From: Candidatus Desulfarcum epimagneticum
Lineage (GTDB): Bacteria; Desulfobacterota; Desulfobacteria; Desulfobacterales; CR-1
Direction of reading: 5' to 3'
NCBI GenBank assembly: GCA_900659855.1
Contig: CAACVI010000034.1
Span: 186,001 to 250,000, forward strand
DNA length: 64,000 bases
The stretch's first letter is position 1. Every line of letters begins with the position of its first letter. Shown in pieces: positions 1 through 9,300 of this stretch. Both the position numbers and the translations under genes were made by a program. The notes beneath the pieces were generated by a model that was not told where the DNA came from, searched no databases, and was given only the letters and a program-made list of their open reading frames with translations.

Positions 1-1416
1 GAGTCCGGCCAGGGCCGCCACGATCTGCTCCACCGAAAACCCCGCCATGAGCCTGGCCGGGGCCTGTTTTGGGATCATCATCCGGTCCTTTTTCCGGTTG
101 GCGAAGTTGTCCACCGCCGTCTTCACGATCCCGGCGGCGATCTCATCGGCCTTTTCAGGGACAAACTCCATATGGGTCGCCCCCTCGATCCGGGCGTGGG
201 GATGGGTGGTGATGATTTTGGTATGAAAACGCCCGGCCACCCGCTGGATATTGGGCATGACGCACTGCACATCCACCACCATGGCCTCCAGCGCGCCGGT
301 GGCGATGGCCAGCTCCTGCTGAATCATGGACCCGGCCAAAGGAACCCCTTTTCGCATGAGAAGCTCGTTTCCCGTGCAGCAGATTCCCACCACATTGATG
401 GGCGGAGACGAGACGCGGCGGGCCGCCTCCAGGATTTTTTCCGAAAGAATGGGCTCATGGCCGTGGACCGCGATGTTGACCTGATCCTTTTCCAGAACCG
501 TCAAATTGGCCCGCCCCAGGACCAGTTTGGGAACCCCGAACAGGATGTCCTGAATGGCCGAGGCCGGATGCAGGCCGCAGTAGCCGTCCACCAGGCCGAG
601 CTTCAGGGCGTCCGCCGCCAGGTTCTCCATGTCGGAGTCCACCCCCATGTGAATCCGGTGGGAGGCCTCGCTGAATTCGGCGCCGGCGCCTGTGGGCAAA
701 ATCCCCATCTTTTTCCATCGCGCCTTTCGCTCGGGATTCGCCTTGTATTCCAGCCAGGCCGGGGAGCCTTCGTTCCGGGAAAAATCGGCCAGCGAGGTCT
801 CGGCCACGGCAAGGGCCTTGTTGGCCCCGGAGCAGCCCAGTCCTTTGTAAACGGCGTCCAGCTTGTCCGGGTCCGCGATCCGGTAACCGGGCAAATTTCC
901 CAGCCCCACGCCTTTGAGTATTTTGGCGGCGGCCCTCATATGCTCGGCGTGGGACGCGGCGCCGCAGACCATCCGTGCCACCAGGCCCCGGGCCACAATG
1001 GTGTCCATGGTCGCGCCGCAAACCCCCCGCTCGTTTCCGGTGGCGTCCCCCAGGGTGCAGGGCCCCATCTGGCAGTGAAAGCAGCAAAGCCCGGCCACCC
1101 CGCCGTGTCCGGACTGGGAAAACTCGCACTGGGTCTCCCGGTCCCAGACCAGGTCGATGCCCAGCCTGTGGGCGTGCTCCCGGATCTCTTCGGTGATGGG
1201 ATCGGGCCGAAAATCTCCAAACGCCCCGGCGTCCCCCTCCCCGGAAAGGGCTTTTTTCTCCACTCCCGCCAGAACATGGGAAGGCCCGGCCATGGCCCCG
1301 GCGAGCCCCGCCGCCGCGGCCGTCTTTAAAAAATCCCGGCGGTTGACCCCCCCCGGGCATCCTGGGGAGCAGGCAAAGCCTTCGTCCTTTTTTTCTTTTT
1401 CATTTTTTTTACTCAA
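1..1416 (-). CDS. cooS: Anaerobic Ni-Fe carbon monoxide dehydrogenase catalytic subunit with Tat leader (3' end outside window)
   Basis: Reversible CO oxidation to CO2 at a Ni-Fe-S C-cluster. The reverse-strand frame is open from a TTG at 1416, preceded by AAGGAG, to the window edge (472 residues of a family about 630-650 long). Residues after about 90 match CooS: the B/D-cluster cysteines in LCCFHCQMGPC followed by GVCGATMDTIVARG, the C-cluster His in HRIHMGVDSDMEN, GYCGLHP, and INVVGICCTGNELLMRKG. The spacing between the first D-cluster Cys (TQCEFSQSG) and LCC is longer than in Carboxydothermus CODH-II. Residues 24-50 read VNRRDFLKT followed by an Ala/Gly-rich hydrophobic stretch, a good twin-arginine signal that classical CooS lacks. 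A CSPGC motif precedes it. The other C-cluster ligands lie beyond the window. Family call is secure; export is inferred. Confidence 0.92.
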   Translation of the reverse strand, partial: MSKKNEKEKKDEGFACSPGCPGGVNRRDFLKTAAAAGLAGAMAGPSHVLAGVEKKALSGEGDAGAFGDFRPDPITEEIREHAHRLGIDLVWDRETQCEFSQSGHGGVAGLCCFHCQMGPCTLGDATGNERGVCGATMDTIVARGLVARMVCGAASHAEHMRAAAKILKGVGLGNLPGYRIADPDKLDAVYKGLGCSGANKALAVAETSLADFSRNEGSPAWLEYKANPERKARWKKMGILPTGAGAEFSEASHRIHMGVDSDMENLAADALKLGLVDGYCGLHPASAIQDILFGVPKLVLGRANLTVLEKDQVNIAVHGHEPILSEKILEAARRVSSPPINVVGICCTGNELLMRKGVPLAGSMIQQELAIATGALEAMVVDVQCVMPNIQRVAGRFHTKIITTHPHARIEGATHMEFVPEKADEIAAGIVKTAVDNFANRKKDRMMIPKQAPARLMAGFSVEQIVAALAGL

Positions 1417-1459
1417 TATGAAACTCCTTTTGCGTCTTCACGCTCAAACGCCTTGTCTT

Positions 1460-1597
1460 CTATTTTCCTAAAAAAACAGGCTTTCTTTTTTCAATAAACG
1501 CCGCGCATCCTTCCCGGAAATCTTCAGTGGCGGCGGTTTCGCTCACATATGCGAGATGTTTGTCCAGATGGATTTCCAGGTAATCGGCAGGCTCAAA
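1460..1597 (-). pseudogene. C-terminal remnant of an enoyl-CoA hydratase/crotonase
   Basis: A reverse-strand reading frame of 45 residues ends in TEDFREGCAAFIEKRKPVF before the stop at 1460-1462. This is the conserved C-terminal tail of enoyl-CoA hydratases (ATEDFREGxxAFLEKRKPxF). Nothing upstream in the frame belongs to the family: it runs directly into the 3' end of the neighbouring antitoxin-like gene at 1600. The rest of the crotonase has been deleted, probably when the toxin-antitoxin pair arrived. Not expected to make a functional protein. Confidence 0.75.
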
Positions 1598-1599
1598 AT

Positions 1600-1974
1600 C
1601 TAAATTTTCGCCCTGAACTCTATTGCCCCGTCACCAAAAGTAGATTCAATCACCTTATGACTCCCATGTCCGGAATTTGTCTCCTTAAAAACCCTGATCA
1701 ACTCATACCTGGATAAAATTTTTAAATCATTATCCAAGCTTGCGGGCGCGCGACGCATATCGCTCATTAAATCGGAAAAAAAAACACGTTTTCTTTTTCG
1801 CAGGTATTGGACTATCTTTGTTCTCTCCGGCTTAAGAATGGCTATTAAATCAGAAGGTTCAATCCAAACAATATTTTTCTCCGTCACCTTCCTTCCCTCA
1901 TCAATTTCTTTTGCCGTCTCTTTGGCTGAAGAAAAAAAATCAGACATGTATCCCGCTTTCAATTTCACATTCAT
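1600..1974 (-). CDS. TumA-like/HVO_A0114-type HTH regulator, probable antitoxin
   Basis: A 124-residue protein whose middle (about 45-105: EPSDLIAILKPERTKIVQYL..., SDLMSDMRRAPASLDNDLKILSRYELIRVF) has the shape of a winged helix of the HVO_A0114/MarR-like type seen as antitoxin partner of TumE toxins. Its start overlaps the stop of the upstream TumE-like gene by 4 bases (ATGA), so the two are translationally coupled. Likely role: bind and neutralise TumE and autorepress the pair. Family assignment is from remembered resemblance; function is inferred from pairing. Confidence 0.65.
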   Translation of the reverse strand: MNVKLKAGYMSDFFSSAKETAKEIDEGRKVTEKNIVWIEPSDLIAILKPERTKIVQYLRKRKRVFFSDLMSDMRRAPASLDNDLKILSRYELIRVFKETNSGHGSHKVIESTFGDGAIEFRAKI

Positions 1975-2288
1975 TTTATAAACTCCCTCACCTCTTTTTC
2001 GAAGCGTTTAATTAAATCTTGATAGCTTTTAAAATCAGATACTTCGAAAACCTGTCCCAGATAATGCCTGTGGTGAGAACGATGCGCGTTATCATACCCG
2101 AGGACGCGTCCGTTGTCGCCGGGAAAAATGAGATGATTGATATAAGACATATTGTATCTGACAATCTCACCACGATCATTTTCCCATGCCTCAATTTTCA
2201 AAATTCCGCCACCTTTTTTGGGGTTGACGGGAAAGCGCTCCGAGACTATTTTTTTGAGCGGCGTTTTTGGCTTTTTTCTTCTTCCCAT
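1971..2288 (-). CDS. TumE family toxin (DUF6516-like)
   Basis: A 105-residue basic protein with the segment RYNMSYINHLIF, then DNGRVLGYDNAHRSHHRH, and a C-terminal helix (YQDLIKRFEKEVREFI). The DNGRVLGYDNAHxxHHRH core is the hallmark I associate with the TumE/DUF6516 toxin family. It is the first gene of a two-gene unit with the HTH protein at 1600-1974. No strong Shine-Dalgarno precedes the ATG. Biochemical activity of this copy is unknown. Confidence 0.68.
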   Translation of the reverse strand: MGRRKKPKTPLKKIVSERFPVNPKKGGGILKIEAWENDRGEIVRYNMSYINHLIFPGDNGRVLGYDNAHRSHHRHYLGQVFEVSDFKSYQDLIKRFEKEVREFIK

Positions 2289-2397
2289 GGATTTATTTTA
2301 ACAACGCCGTAAAAAATTGTAAAGCGGTTTCTGATCCAAAAGCTTCTGAGAAAATGATGAATTCTTCCCGGCGGCACACGCCCCCGGCACATTTTTG

Positions 2398-2426
2398 TTG
2401 ACCTGACCCGAAATATAACATAGCAT
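2398..2426 (+). promoter_or_regulatory. Possible sigma-70-type promoter for the zinc-ribbon gene
   Basis: TTGACC (2398-2403), 17-base spacer, TAGCAT (2421-2426), about 115 bases before the ATG at 2542. The -10 match is imperfect, so this is tentative. Confidence 0.3.
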
Positions 2427-2541
2427 ATGAAGAATATATCGGATATTTCAATCGAAAATGGATGATGAAGGCGCCGTATGGCGTTTCCCCATGCTGAAGG
2501 CATTGGGAAAGAAACATTTTTAAATTTGAAAGGAGGATTTC

Positions 2542-2718
2542 ATGACAACACCGCAACATTGCCCGGGCTTTGAACAGTTCAAAAATCTTAAATCTTTCAA
2601 TTGCAAATGCCCCGAGTGCGGACAGGAAAAAGAAATTTTCTCAGACGAGTTCGACCAGACGCACAAATGCCCGGGATGTGACAAAGAGATTGACTTTAAA
2701 CGCTGCGAAGCGAATTGA
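2542..2718 (+). CDS. Small zinc-ribbon protein (58 aa)
   Basis: The ATG at 2542 follows an excellent ribosome binding site (AAAGGAGG, 5-base spacing). The product begins MTTPQHCPGFEQFKNLKSFN and contains two knuckles, CKCPECG and CPGCDKEI, typical of a structural zinc ribbon; a fifth and sixth Cys lie at residue 7 and near the end (RCEAN). No catalytic residues are evident. No operon partner: flanked by the divergent toxin-antitoxin pair and a palindrome. Probably a conserved hypothetical protein of anaerobic Desulfobacterota; function unknown. Confidence 0.7.
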   Translation: MTTPQHCPGFEQFKNLKSFNCKCPECGQEKEIFSDEFDQTHKCPGCDKEIDFKRCEAN

Positions 2719-2748
2719 TTCGCGCGTTCTTCTAAGATGTTGCCTTCA

Positions 2749-2776
2749 GTAGAGACGCGCGGCCGCGCGTCTCTAC
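2749..2776. repeat. Perfect 28-bp palindrome (GC-rich hairpin)
   Basis: Two 14-base arms starting GTAGAGACGCGCGG form a perfect palindrome 30 bases past the zinc-ribbon stop codon. No U-tract follows on either strand, so it looks more like a REP-type palindromic repeat than an intrinsic terminator, though it could stabilise the mRNA 3' end. Confidence 0.7.
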
Positions 2777-2812
2777 AAAGGCCCGATATTTTCGCCTCGC
2801 CCCCCTCGTCGC

Positions 2813-2941
2813 TTATTCTTTCTTCCCTCCGCCGCCGAATAAGGTTTTCGCAAATTCGCGGGACCGGATGCGATGGCCCAGGGAACTCCAGCGGGTCCCC
2901 CGGGGGATCCTCGTCGATCCCGGGGCCCGGACATCATTCAC
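2813..2941 (-). CDS. Possible 42-aa basic ORF or gene tail
   Basis: From a GTG at 2941 the frame encodes a short Arg-rich peptide ending REFAKTLFGGGGKKE before a stop at 2813. The ending looks like a genuine protein C-terminus, so it may be the tail of a decayed gene rather than a complete one. No ribosome binding site and no recognised family. Very uncertain. Confidence 0.22.
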   Translation of the reverse strand: MNDVRAPGSTRIPRGTRWSSLGHRIRSREFAKTLFGGGGKKE

Positions 2942-2967
2942 TGTTCAAGCTTTGACCCCGATATGCT

Positions 2968-3204
2968 TTATTTGTGAGCATCCTTGTCCTGGCTTTTTCC
3001 TTTTCTAAATTCCCAGAAACATAACCACAAAAAGATAGCCAACGAAATATAAAAGGCTCTTGGAAGACCTTCGTTGAAAAATGTTGTCCATGATACAGGG
3101 TTATCAGGACCATAGCTGGAATGCCCAATTTTTTCTAAAAATAACATTATTATAAAAGCCAATAAAGAACGATAAAATGGTTTTAAGAAAAAGTTTTTTT
3201 TCAT
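2968..3204 (-). CDS. Small two-helix membrane protein, candidate immunity protein for the RHS toxin
   Basis: A 78-residue ORF with two hydrophobic segments (about residues 12-24, LLAFIIMLFLEKI, and 50-64, FYISLAIFLWLCFW) and a charged C-terminus. It lies 130 bases downstream of the RHS gene on the same strand, in AT-rich DNA unlike the surroundings, the usual position and composition for an RHS immunity gene. GGAAA precedes the ATG. No family recognised; the immunity role is inferred only from position, size and base composition. Confidence 0.45.
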   Translation of the reverse strand: MKKNFFLKPFYRSLLAFIIMLFLEKIGHSSYGPDNPVSWTTFFNEGLPRAFYISLAIFLWLCFWEFRKGKSQDKDAHK

Positions 3205-3334
3205 GTTTCCAAATTAGACTGAAACGCGTGCATAAAAAACGTAACATAATGTTTTTAGAAGTATATATAATTTCTATATATAATTTGAATATATTATATT
3301 TTTTTTGCAAGCCCTTCGAATGTAAGTCTATCTC

Positions 3335-6300
3335 CTATTCTTCATTCATCCTGAAGTATTTGCTAGGATATTTTATGGCATCGTATAATATTCGTATTGC
3401 GCCAATTGGGTCGTTCGGCGGGTTAGGAATATTAGGGCCAGTAAATTCGGATAATACTTCAACCCCTATTGCCTCCACGTAAGGCGTCCACCGTGGAGCT
3501 GTGGTCACAATGATTGGCCAGGCCACTTTCCCCACCACGACCACGCCTTCCACGATCTCAGGAGCCGCCACTACAACAGTGACCGCGCATGCCACAACCA
3601 AAGCCTTAGTCGCTTTCTTAACTCCGTCATATACGGCTTCTTCACACTTTTCCGTTTTGCCGGTCCAGTCAAAGTAAGCTTTGAGGCGGCTGAGCATGCG
3701 CTGCCCATACATATTATACAGAAAACCATACGCCGATGTGCGAGCCCCCTGTTCAAATCCATCTCCAAAGTCGCCTCCGCGCATGGAGGATGATATGCCG
3801 CCGCTCACTCCTCCTATGGCGGAATACGATGCGAATTGAACGAAAAACCTGGCCTCCGGACTCATATTGTCCATAGCTCCCGCAAGTATACCACTTCCGC
3901 CAAACAACTTCAAGCCGCCATATTTTGCCACCCCGGCTGAGATGCCGCTTATCAGCATACTCTCTCCCATCATGCCGGGATCGGCGCCGGTTATCACGCC
4001 GTTGGCGCCTGCGGAAACCGCTCCTGCGGCGACATGTATGCCAACCTGCGCAATATCTTCTAATCCTGCGGAAAGGTCGCCCGCAAAACCAAAAATCACA
4101 GCCGAAACAGCCCCGGTGATCATGCCCTCCAGAATATCCCCGCCATTTATCGCCGCCATCACCCCGCCGAATACGGCGCCTGAAATCGCGCGGATGAGTA
4201 TATCAATAAAATGTCCGCTCGGATCAGTAAACTGCAAAGGATTGTTCAGACAGTAAGTGTAGCGGTTAAAGCTCTGACTGCTGTAGATATCCTGGATGAA
4301 ACTGTCGGGAGACAGAAAACGGCCGATCTCAGGGTCATAGACCCGGCCGTTCATGTGGATGATCCCCATGTCGTCGATATGCTCATGACCGGTGAAGCCC
4401 CGGTTCGTGAAAGACAGGGAAAAATTGACAGGCTGCCCGTCCACAGAGCGGGGGCTTCCAAAGGGCGCGTAGGCCATTTTTTCCTCCACGTCCCCAAGGC
4501 CGTTTGTCACCGTGTCGATGCTTCCCAGGGAATCCCGGTGAAGATACCGCGTTTCGTCGGCATGTCCGTCGACCCTTTTATAAATGGCCGCCAGCTGTCC
4601 TTCGGCGTAAACAAAGTATTTATGGACATCCCGGCCGTTTTCGGTCACTTTTTCATAATCCTTGCCGATATACACGGTCACGCTTTCCACAGCCCCGGAC
4701 CGGGTCACGGTCTTTTTGTGCCTTGCCCGGTCCGGCCCATAGGAAAAGGCGTTTTCAAGGCCCCCTTTTGTGAACCGGGACGGTTTGTCAAAGGAGGTCC
4801 AGGCAATGGACATGGTTTCTGTGGTTTGTCCGGAAGTCGTTGTTTTTCGGATCATGTTGCCGTTGTCGTCATAGGAAAACGTCCGGGAAGTTCCATCCGA
4901 AGCCGTGACCGAAGTGACGGCATGGGGTCCGGCGCTGTTTCCCCCGTACACATACGTCCCCACGCCGGACTTGGAAGTCATGTTTCCTTTTGCGTCATAA
5001 GCATAACTGATGGATTGGCTGATCGCTCCCGAAAGAGACGCGCCTGTCAGACGGTTGAGATCGTCATATGAGAAAACTTCCCTTAAATTGTTCACATGAT
5101 CGATTCGCCTTTTGACATTATTCACTTTGTCATACGTGTATTCAAGATCGCGGATCGGAGCATTCGACCCCAAAACAGTTCGGATCCGGCCCAGATGGCC
5201 GGTGGCGGGGTCGTAATTCCGACGGGTCTCAAGTCCGTTTCCGAACCTGAATCGGGTCAGCCGCCGGGAGGCGTCCCGCTCCGCGACTTCCCAGAAGGAA
5301 AGATTTCCCTCGTCATCCACCATTTCACTTTCAACTTCAATGATTCTTTGCATCCTGTGCTCGATTGTTTCCGCCAGGGTCAAAAAATAATCCGCCACCA
5401 TTTCGAAAAAACGGATATGTCTCGCAAAAATTCGTGGAAGTGTTTTAGACCATATTTCAATCAGGCCAATGATATGCCCGGCGAAATCCAGACATCTCTG
5501 CCGCATGATCGACATGGCCCTCAAATCATAAACGGAACGCGGCCCCAGGCTTTTGACAGCCGACAAATACCCATCGTCGGTGTACACATTTTTCAAAACA
5601 AATCCCCCGGGCAACATTTTTTTGCTTACTCGACCTTCGCTGTCATAAAACGTTCGGGATAAAAATGTCCCCCGGCCCGCTATTTTTGTCTCAACCTTAT
5701 CTGGGCGTCCAAACCCGTCATATCCATATGTCCGGCTGAACCCGTCGGCATGGGGAGCCCTTTCAGATGCGAGTTTTCCTTTTCCCATGTTCGCCGTGTC
5801 ATAGGTCCATGTGGACACGCCCTCGGTTTCTGTTCGCTTGACCATGCGCCCGAGTTTGTCATAATCCATGGTCACGGTCTGATTTTTGGCGTTTGTCTGG
5901 CTGATCAGCTCATCAAAGGCGTTATACGTGTATGTCCATCCTCCCATGTCCGGATCGCTCATGGATATTTTCCGGTTCCGGTTGTCATAGGTCATGGTGG
6001 TCGTCACGCCTGCGGCGTCGGTTTCAAGCAGGTTTCCCAAAGCGTCGTAGGAATACGTCACCGACGCGCCTTCCTCCTCGTTGACTTGAACCACATTGCC
6101 CAGAACATCTTTTGTGGTGGTCTTTGTCTGGAGCAGGGCGTTGGTTTCAGTGGTTAAAAGACCGCTGTAAGAAACAGAGTTCACCGAATCGGCGCCGTCC
6201 GGTCCAGGATAAATTATTCTTTCGGCCCGACCGATTTCGTCATATTGGGTTTCCACGCCCCCGGCCCTGCCATCGTCCACTTTGACTCTTCTCTGGCAGA

Positions 6301-9300
6301 CCGTTCCGTCCGGTTCCACGTAAGTTTCTGTGGTATATACCTCATTGCCGGAAAAATACGGCAATGAAGAAAAAACTTCCCGTCCGGAAGCGTCATATTC
6401 CTTGTCCTGGTAAACCGCTCGACCGTCAAATCCGGTGGTTTCCTGGCGGACGGCCCTGTCCATGGCGTCGTAATAGACGGTTTTCGGGGGAGCCCCGCTT
6501 GATGTTTCCGTCACTTTATATATTTTATGAGTTGTGTCCGAATACGACGCCCCGCTCTCGATTTGATCGGACCAGGCGTAAGCCCACGCAGTCTGCGTTC
6601 CATCCACCCGACTTTCCTGTTCCTCCCGCCCCAGGCTGTCGTATTCCCAGTCGGTGACCAGTCTGTTTGGGCCTGTGAGCCGGGTCGGAACGCCCCACCG
6701 GGGATCATATTCCCAAGTCTCGGTGTGTCCCAGGGCGTTGGTGATGGTTTTGGGGAACAATCCATTGGAATCGAACGCGGTTCGAGTGGTCCGGGTCTGG
6801 ACGTCCTTCCCGGAGAGGGATACGGATATCCTGTTCCCGAACTTGTCGTATTGATAGGTTTCCGTCAGCTTCAAATCGGCGTCGCCGGGCTCTGTGGTTT
6901 TGGTCAAAAGCAGGCCGGTGGCGGAGTCATATGTAAAACCGGAAGCGCGTGTCTGGGTGTGGCCGTAACCTTTGTAAACGCTGGAGGATGCGGTGAGCTG
7001 GCCCAGGAACCAGTTCGAGATGTCGTTGTGGTAAGCGCTTGTCGTGGTTTTGACAAAGGTCTGCCCCCCGCCGGTTTTGGTGACAACAGTTTTCCCCACG
7101 TTGCCGTAATCATCAAAATCACTGTTTTGTGTCACTTCTCCGGCGACAAAAGTCCCGTCAACCTCGAAATCAGCCTTTACGCTTTCGACCGCATATGGAA
7201 AATATACCTTTCCGCCATATAACGCCTCTTCCCTATATATATCGTCATACATATCCACCACATCTTTTATTAAAATATCCCTTTCGGCTTCTCTGATTTT
7301 CACTTTCATTCTTTCCGGTTTTCCCACATAGGGAAAATCCTGGCGGAACTCCGTCCGGGTGACGATCCCGGTCTGTTCGTTTGTGGATTCTATCCATTCA
7401 AAACCTAAGTTTCCCCTGCCCTGAACATGAACCTTCGCGCCTCCGTATTGGTAAGACAGGTGGTTCATGCCTCCGATTCCATTGGAGGAACTCACCCTTG
7501 ACACAAGCCGTGTCGGACCGGCGATATCCACCACAGGGTAAACGGAGCCACTGTTTTTTGTATGAACCGAAGAGTCTGAAAGGCTCTTGTATTCAATGGT
7601 CGTGGTTAAATCCATTGAGCTGGTGATGGAAGTGATGATCGGGCGGCGTCCGGTATTGAGTCCCACATGGAAACCTGACGTCCCGCTTCCCCAATGACTG
7701 CTTTGGATACGATCCGGAAGACCGTCGCCGTTTATGTCCCTGAGGTCCGCGTCAATGTAACTGTAAGCGTACTCCGTATTTGAGGTGGTGTTGACATGAA
7801 CCGGGTAAACCGACACATCTCCGGCCGGACTCGTCCATTTTACGGGAGCGCCGAAACCGCTTCCGTTATTCAAGCCCACATAAAAACCGGATATCCCGTC
7901 CTCCCAGTTTTGATACGCCACTTTGTCCGGAAGACCATCTCCGTTCATGTCCATCAGCTTTGAACATATATTGCCGCCGCTGTTTTTGTGAATCGGGTTG
8001 TTTTGCCAGGTCTGGCTGGATTGAGCGCGGCTGATCCAGTCCTGCGGACTCTCAAAACCGGCCCCGTTGTTCAAGCCCACATAAAAACCGGCGGTCCCGT
8101 CCTCCCAGTTCTGATACGCCACTTTGTCCGGAAGGCCATCTCCGTTCATGTCCATCAAATCTGAATACGTGTGGTCATCATCGGCGTAAATCGGGTAATG
8201 ATACCAGGTCTGGCCGGATTGGCCATTGGTGATCCATTCAGCCGGACTGTCAAAACCACTTCCGTTATTCAAACCCACATAAAAACCAGCGGTCCCGTCC
8301 TCCCAGTTTTGATACGCCACTTTGTCCGGAAGGCCGTCTCCGTTCATGTCCATCAGCTTTGAGCATGTATTCCCACTGCTGTCTTTGTGGACCGGATTGT
8401 TTTGCCAGGTCCGGCCGGATTGAGCCCTGCTGATCCATCTGGCGGGAGGGTTAAAACCGCCTCCGTTATTCAAGCCCACATAAAAACCGGCGCTGCCATT
8501 TCGCCAATCCTTATACGCCACTTTGTCGGGAAGACCGTCGCCGTTCATGTCCATCAAATCCGAATACGTGTGGTCTTCATCGGCGTAAATCGGGTAATGA
8601 TACCAGGTCTGGGCGGATTGGCCATCTCTGATCCATTCGACGGGAGAGTCGAAGCCACTTCCGTTGTTCAATCCCACATAAAAACCGGCGGTCCCGTTCT
8701 GCCAGTTTTGATACGCCACTTTGTCTGGAAGGCCGTCGCCGTTCATGTCGAGAAGGGTTGCGGCGGGGGTATAGTTGAGGTTATTCCTGAACTTAGTATG
8801 GAACCCCTTCGATACACGGGTATCACCGGGGTAACTGCCATCGCTTCTTGCTGTTGCGCGACGTAGTGACATTATTGCCGAAGAAATTATTTTAGAAATA
8901 TATAGAGGCGCTATTCCACCGTTGCGAGTAGCACCGGATCCGAAGTTATGGAAAACGTAAACAGGAATAGTGGGCCACTCATCCAATAAATTTCCTGTAT
9001 TTGGATTGGATATCCATTCCGCCGGAGAATCAAGATCGCGACCATTGTTAAGCCCCACATAAAATCCCCGGTCACCGCCCTGCCAGTTCCTGTACGAAAC
9101 TCGATCTGTAAGCCCATCTCCATTCATATCCAGCAGCATCGAATAGACATTTCCGTACGTTTTCTGAAACAAAGCGGAAGTCACAAAAGGTGGAAAATGA
9201 GTTTCGGAATAACTGCCGCTTGACGCCTGAAACCACTGGTAAGGCGAATCAAAACCATCCGCGCCTGTTTCCCATGTAAACCTCACCGGCGGCAGGGCGC

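Noticed and set aside
172..1329. 385-codon forward ORF opposite cooS
   Set aside because: Shadow of the cooS reading frame in GC-rich DNA; the peptide is low-complexity Gly/Pro/His/Arg, while the reverse frame contains clear CODH motifs.
2737..2955. 72-codon forward ORF across the 28-bp palindrome
   Set aside because: No ribosome binding site, low-complexity Ser/Pro/Gly sequence, and it spans the palindrome.
4211..5071. 286-codon forward ORF inside the RHS gene
   Set aside because: Antisense to the RHS core; no family signature and the RHS frame is continuous through it.
7860..8760. Regularly spaced repeats considered as a CRISPR array
   Set aside because: Period is about 200/393 bases, units are coding, in frame and encode FG-GAP-like motifs; no short direct repeats with unique spacers.
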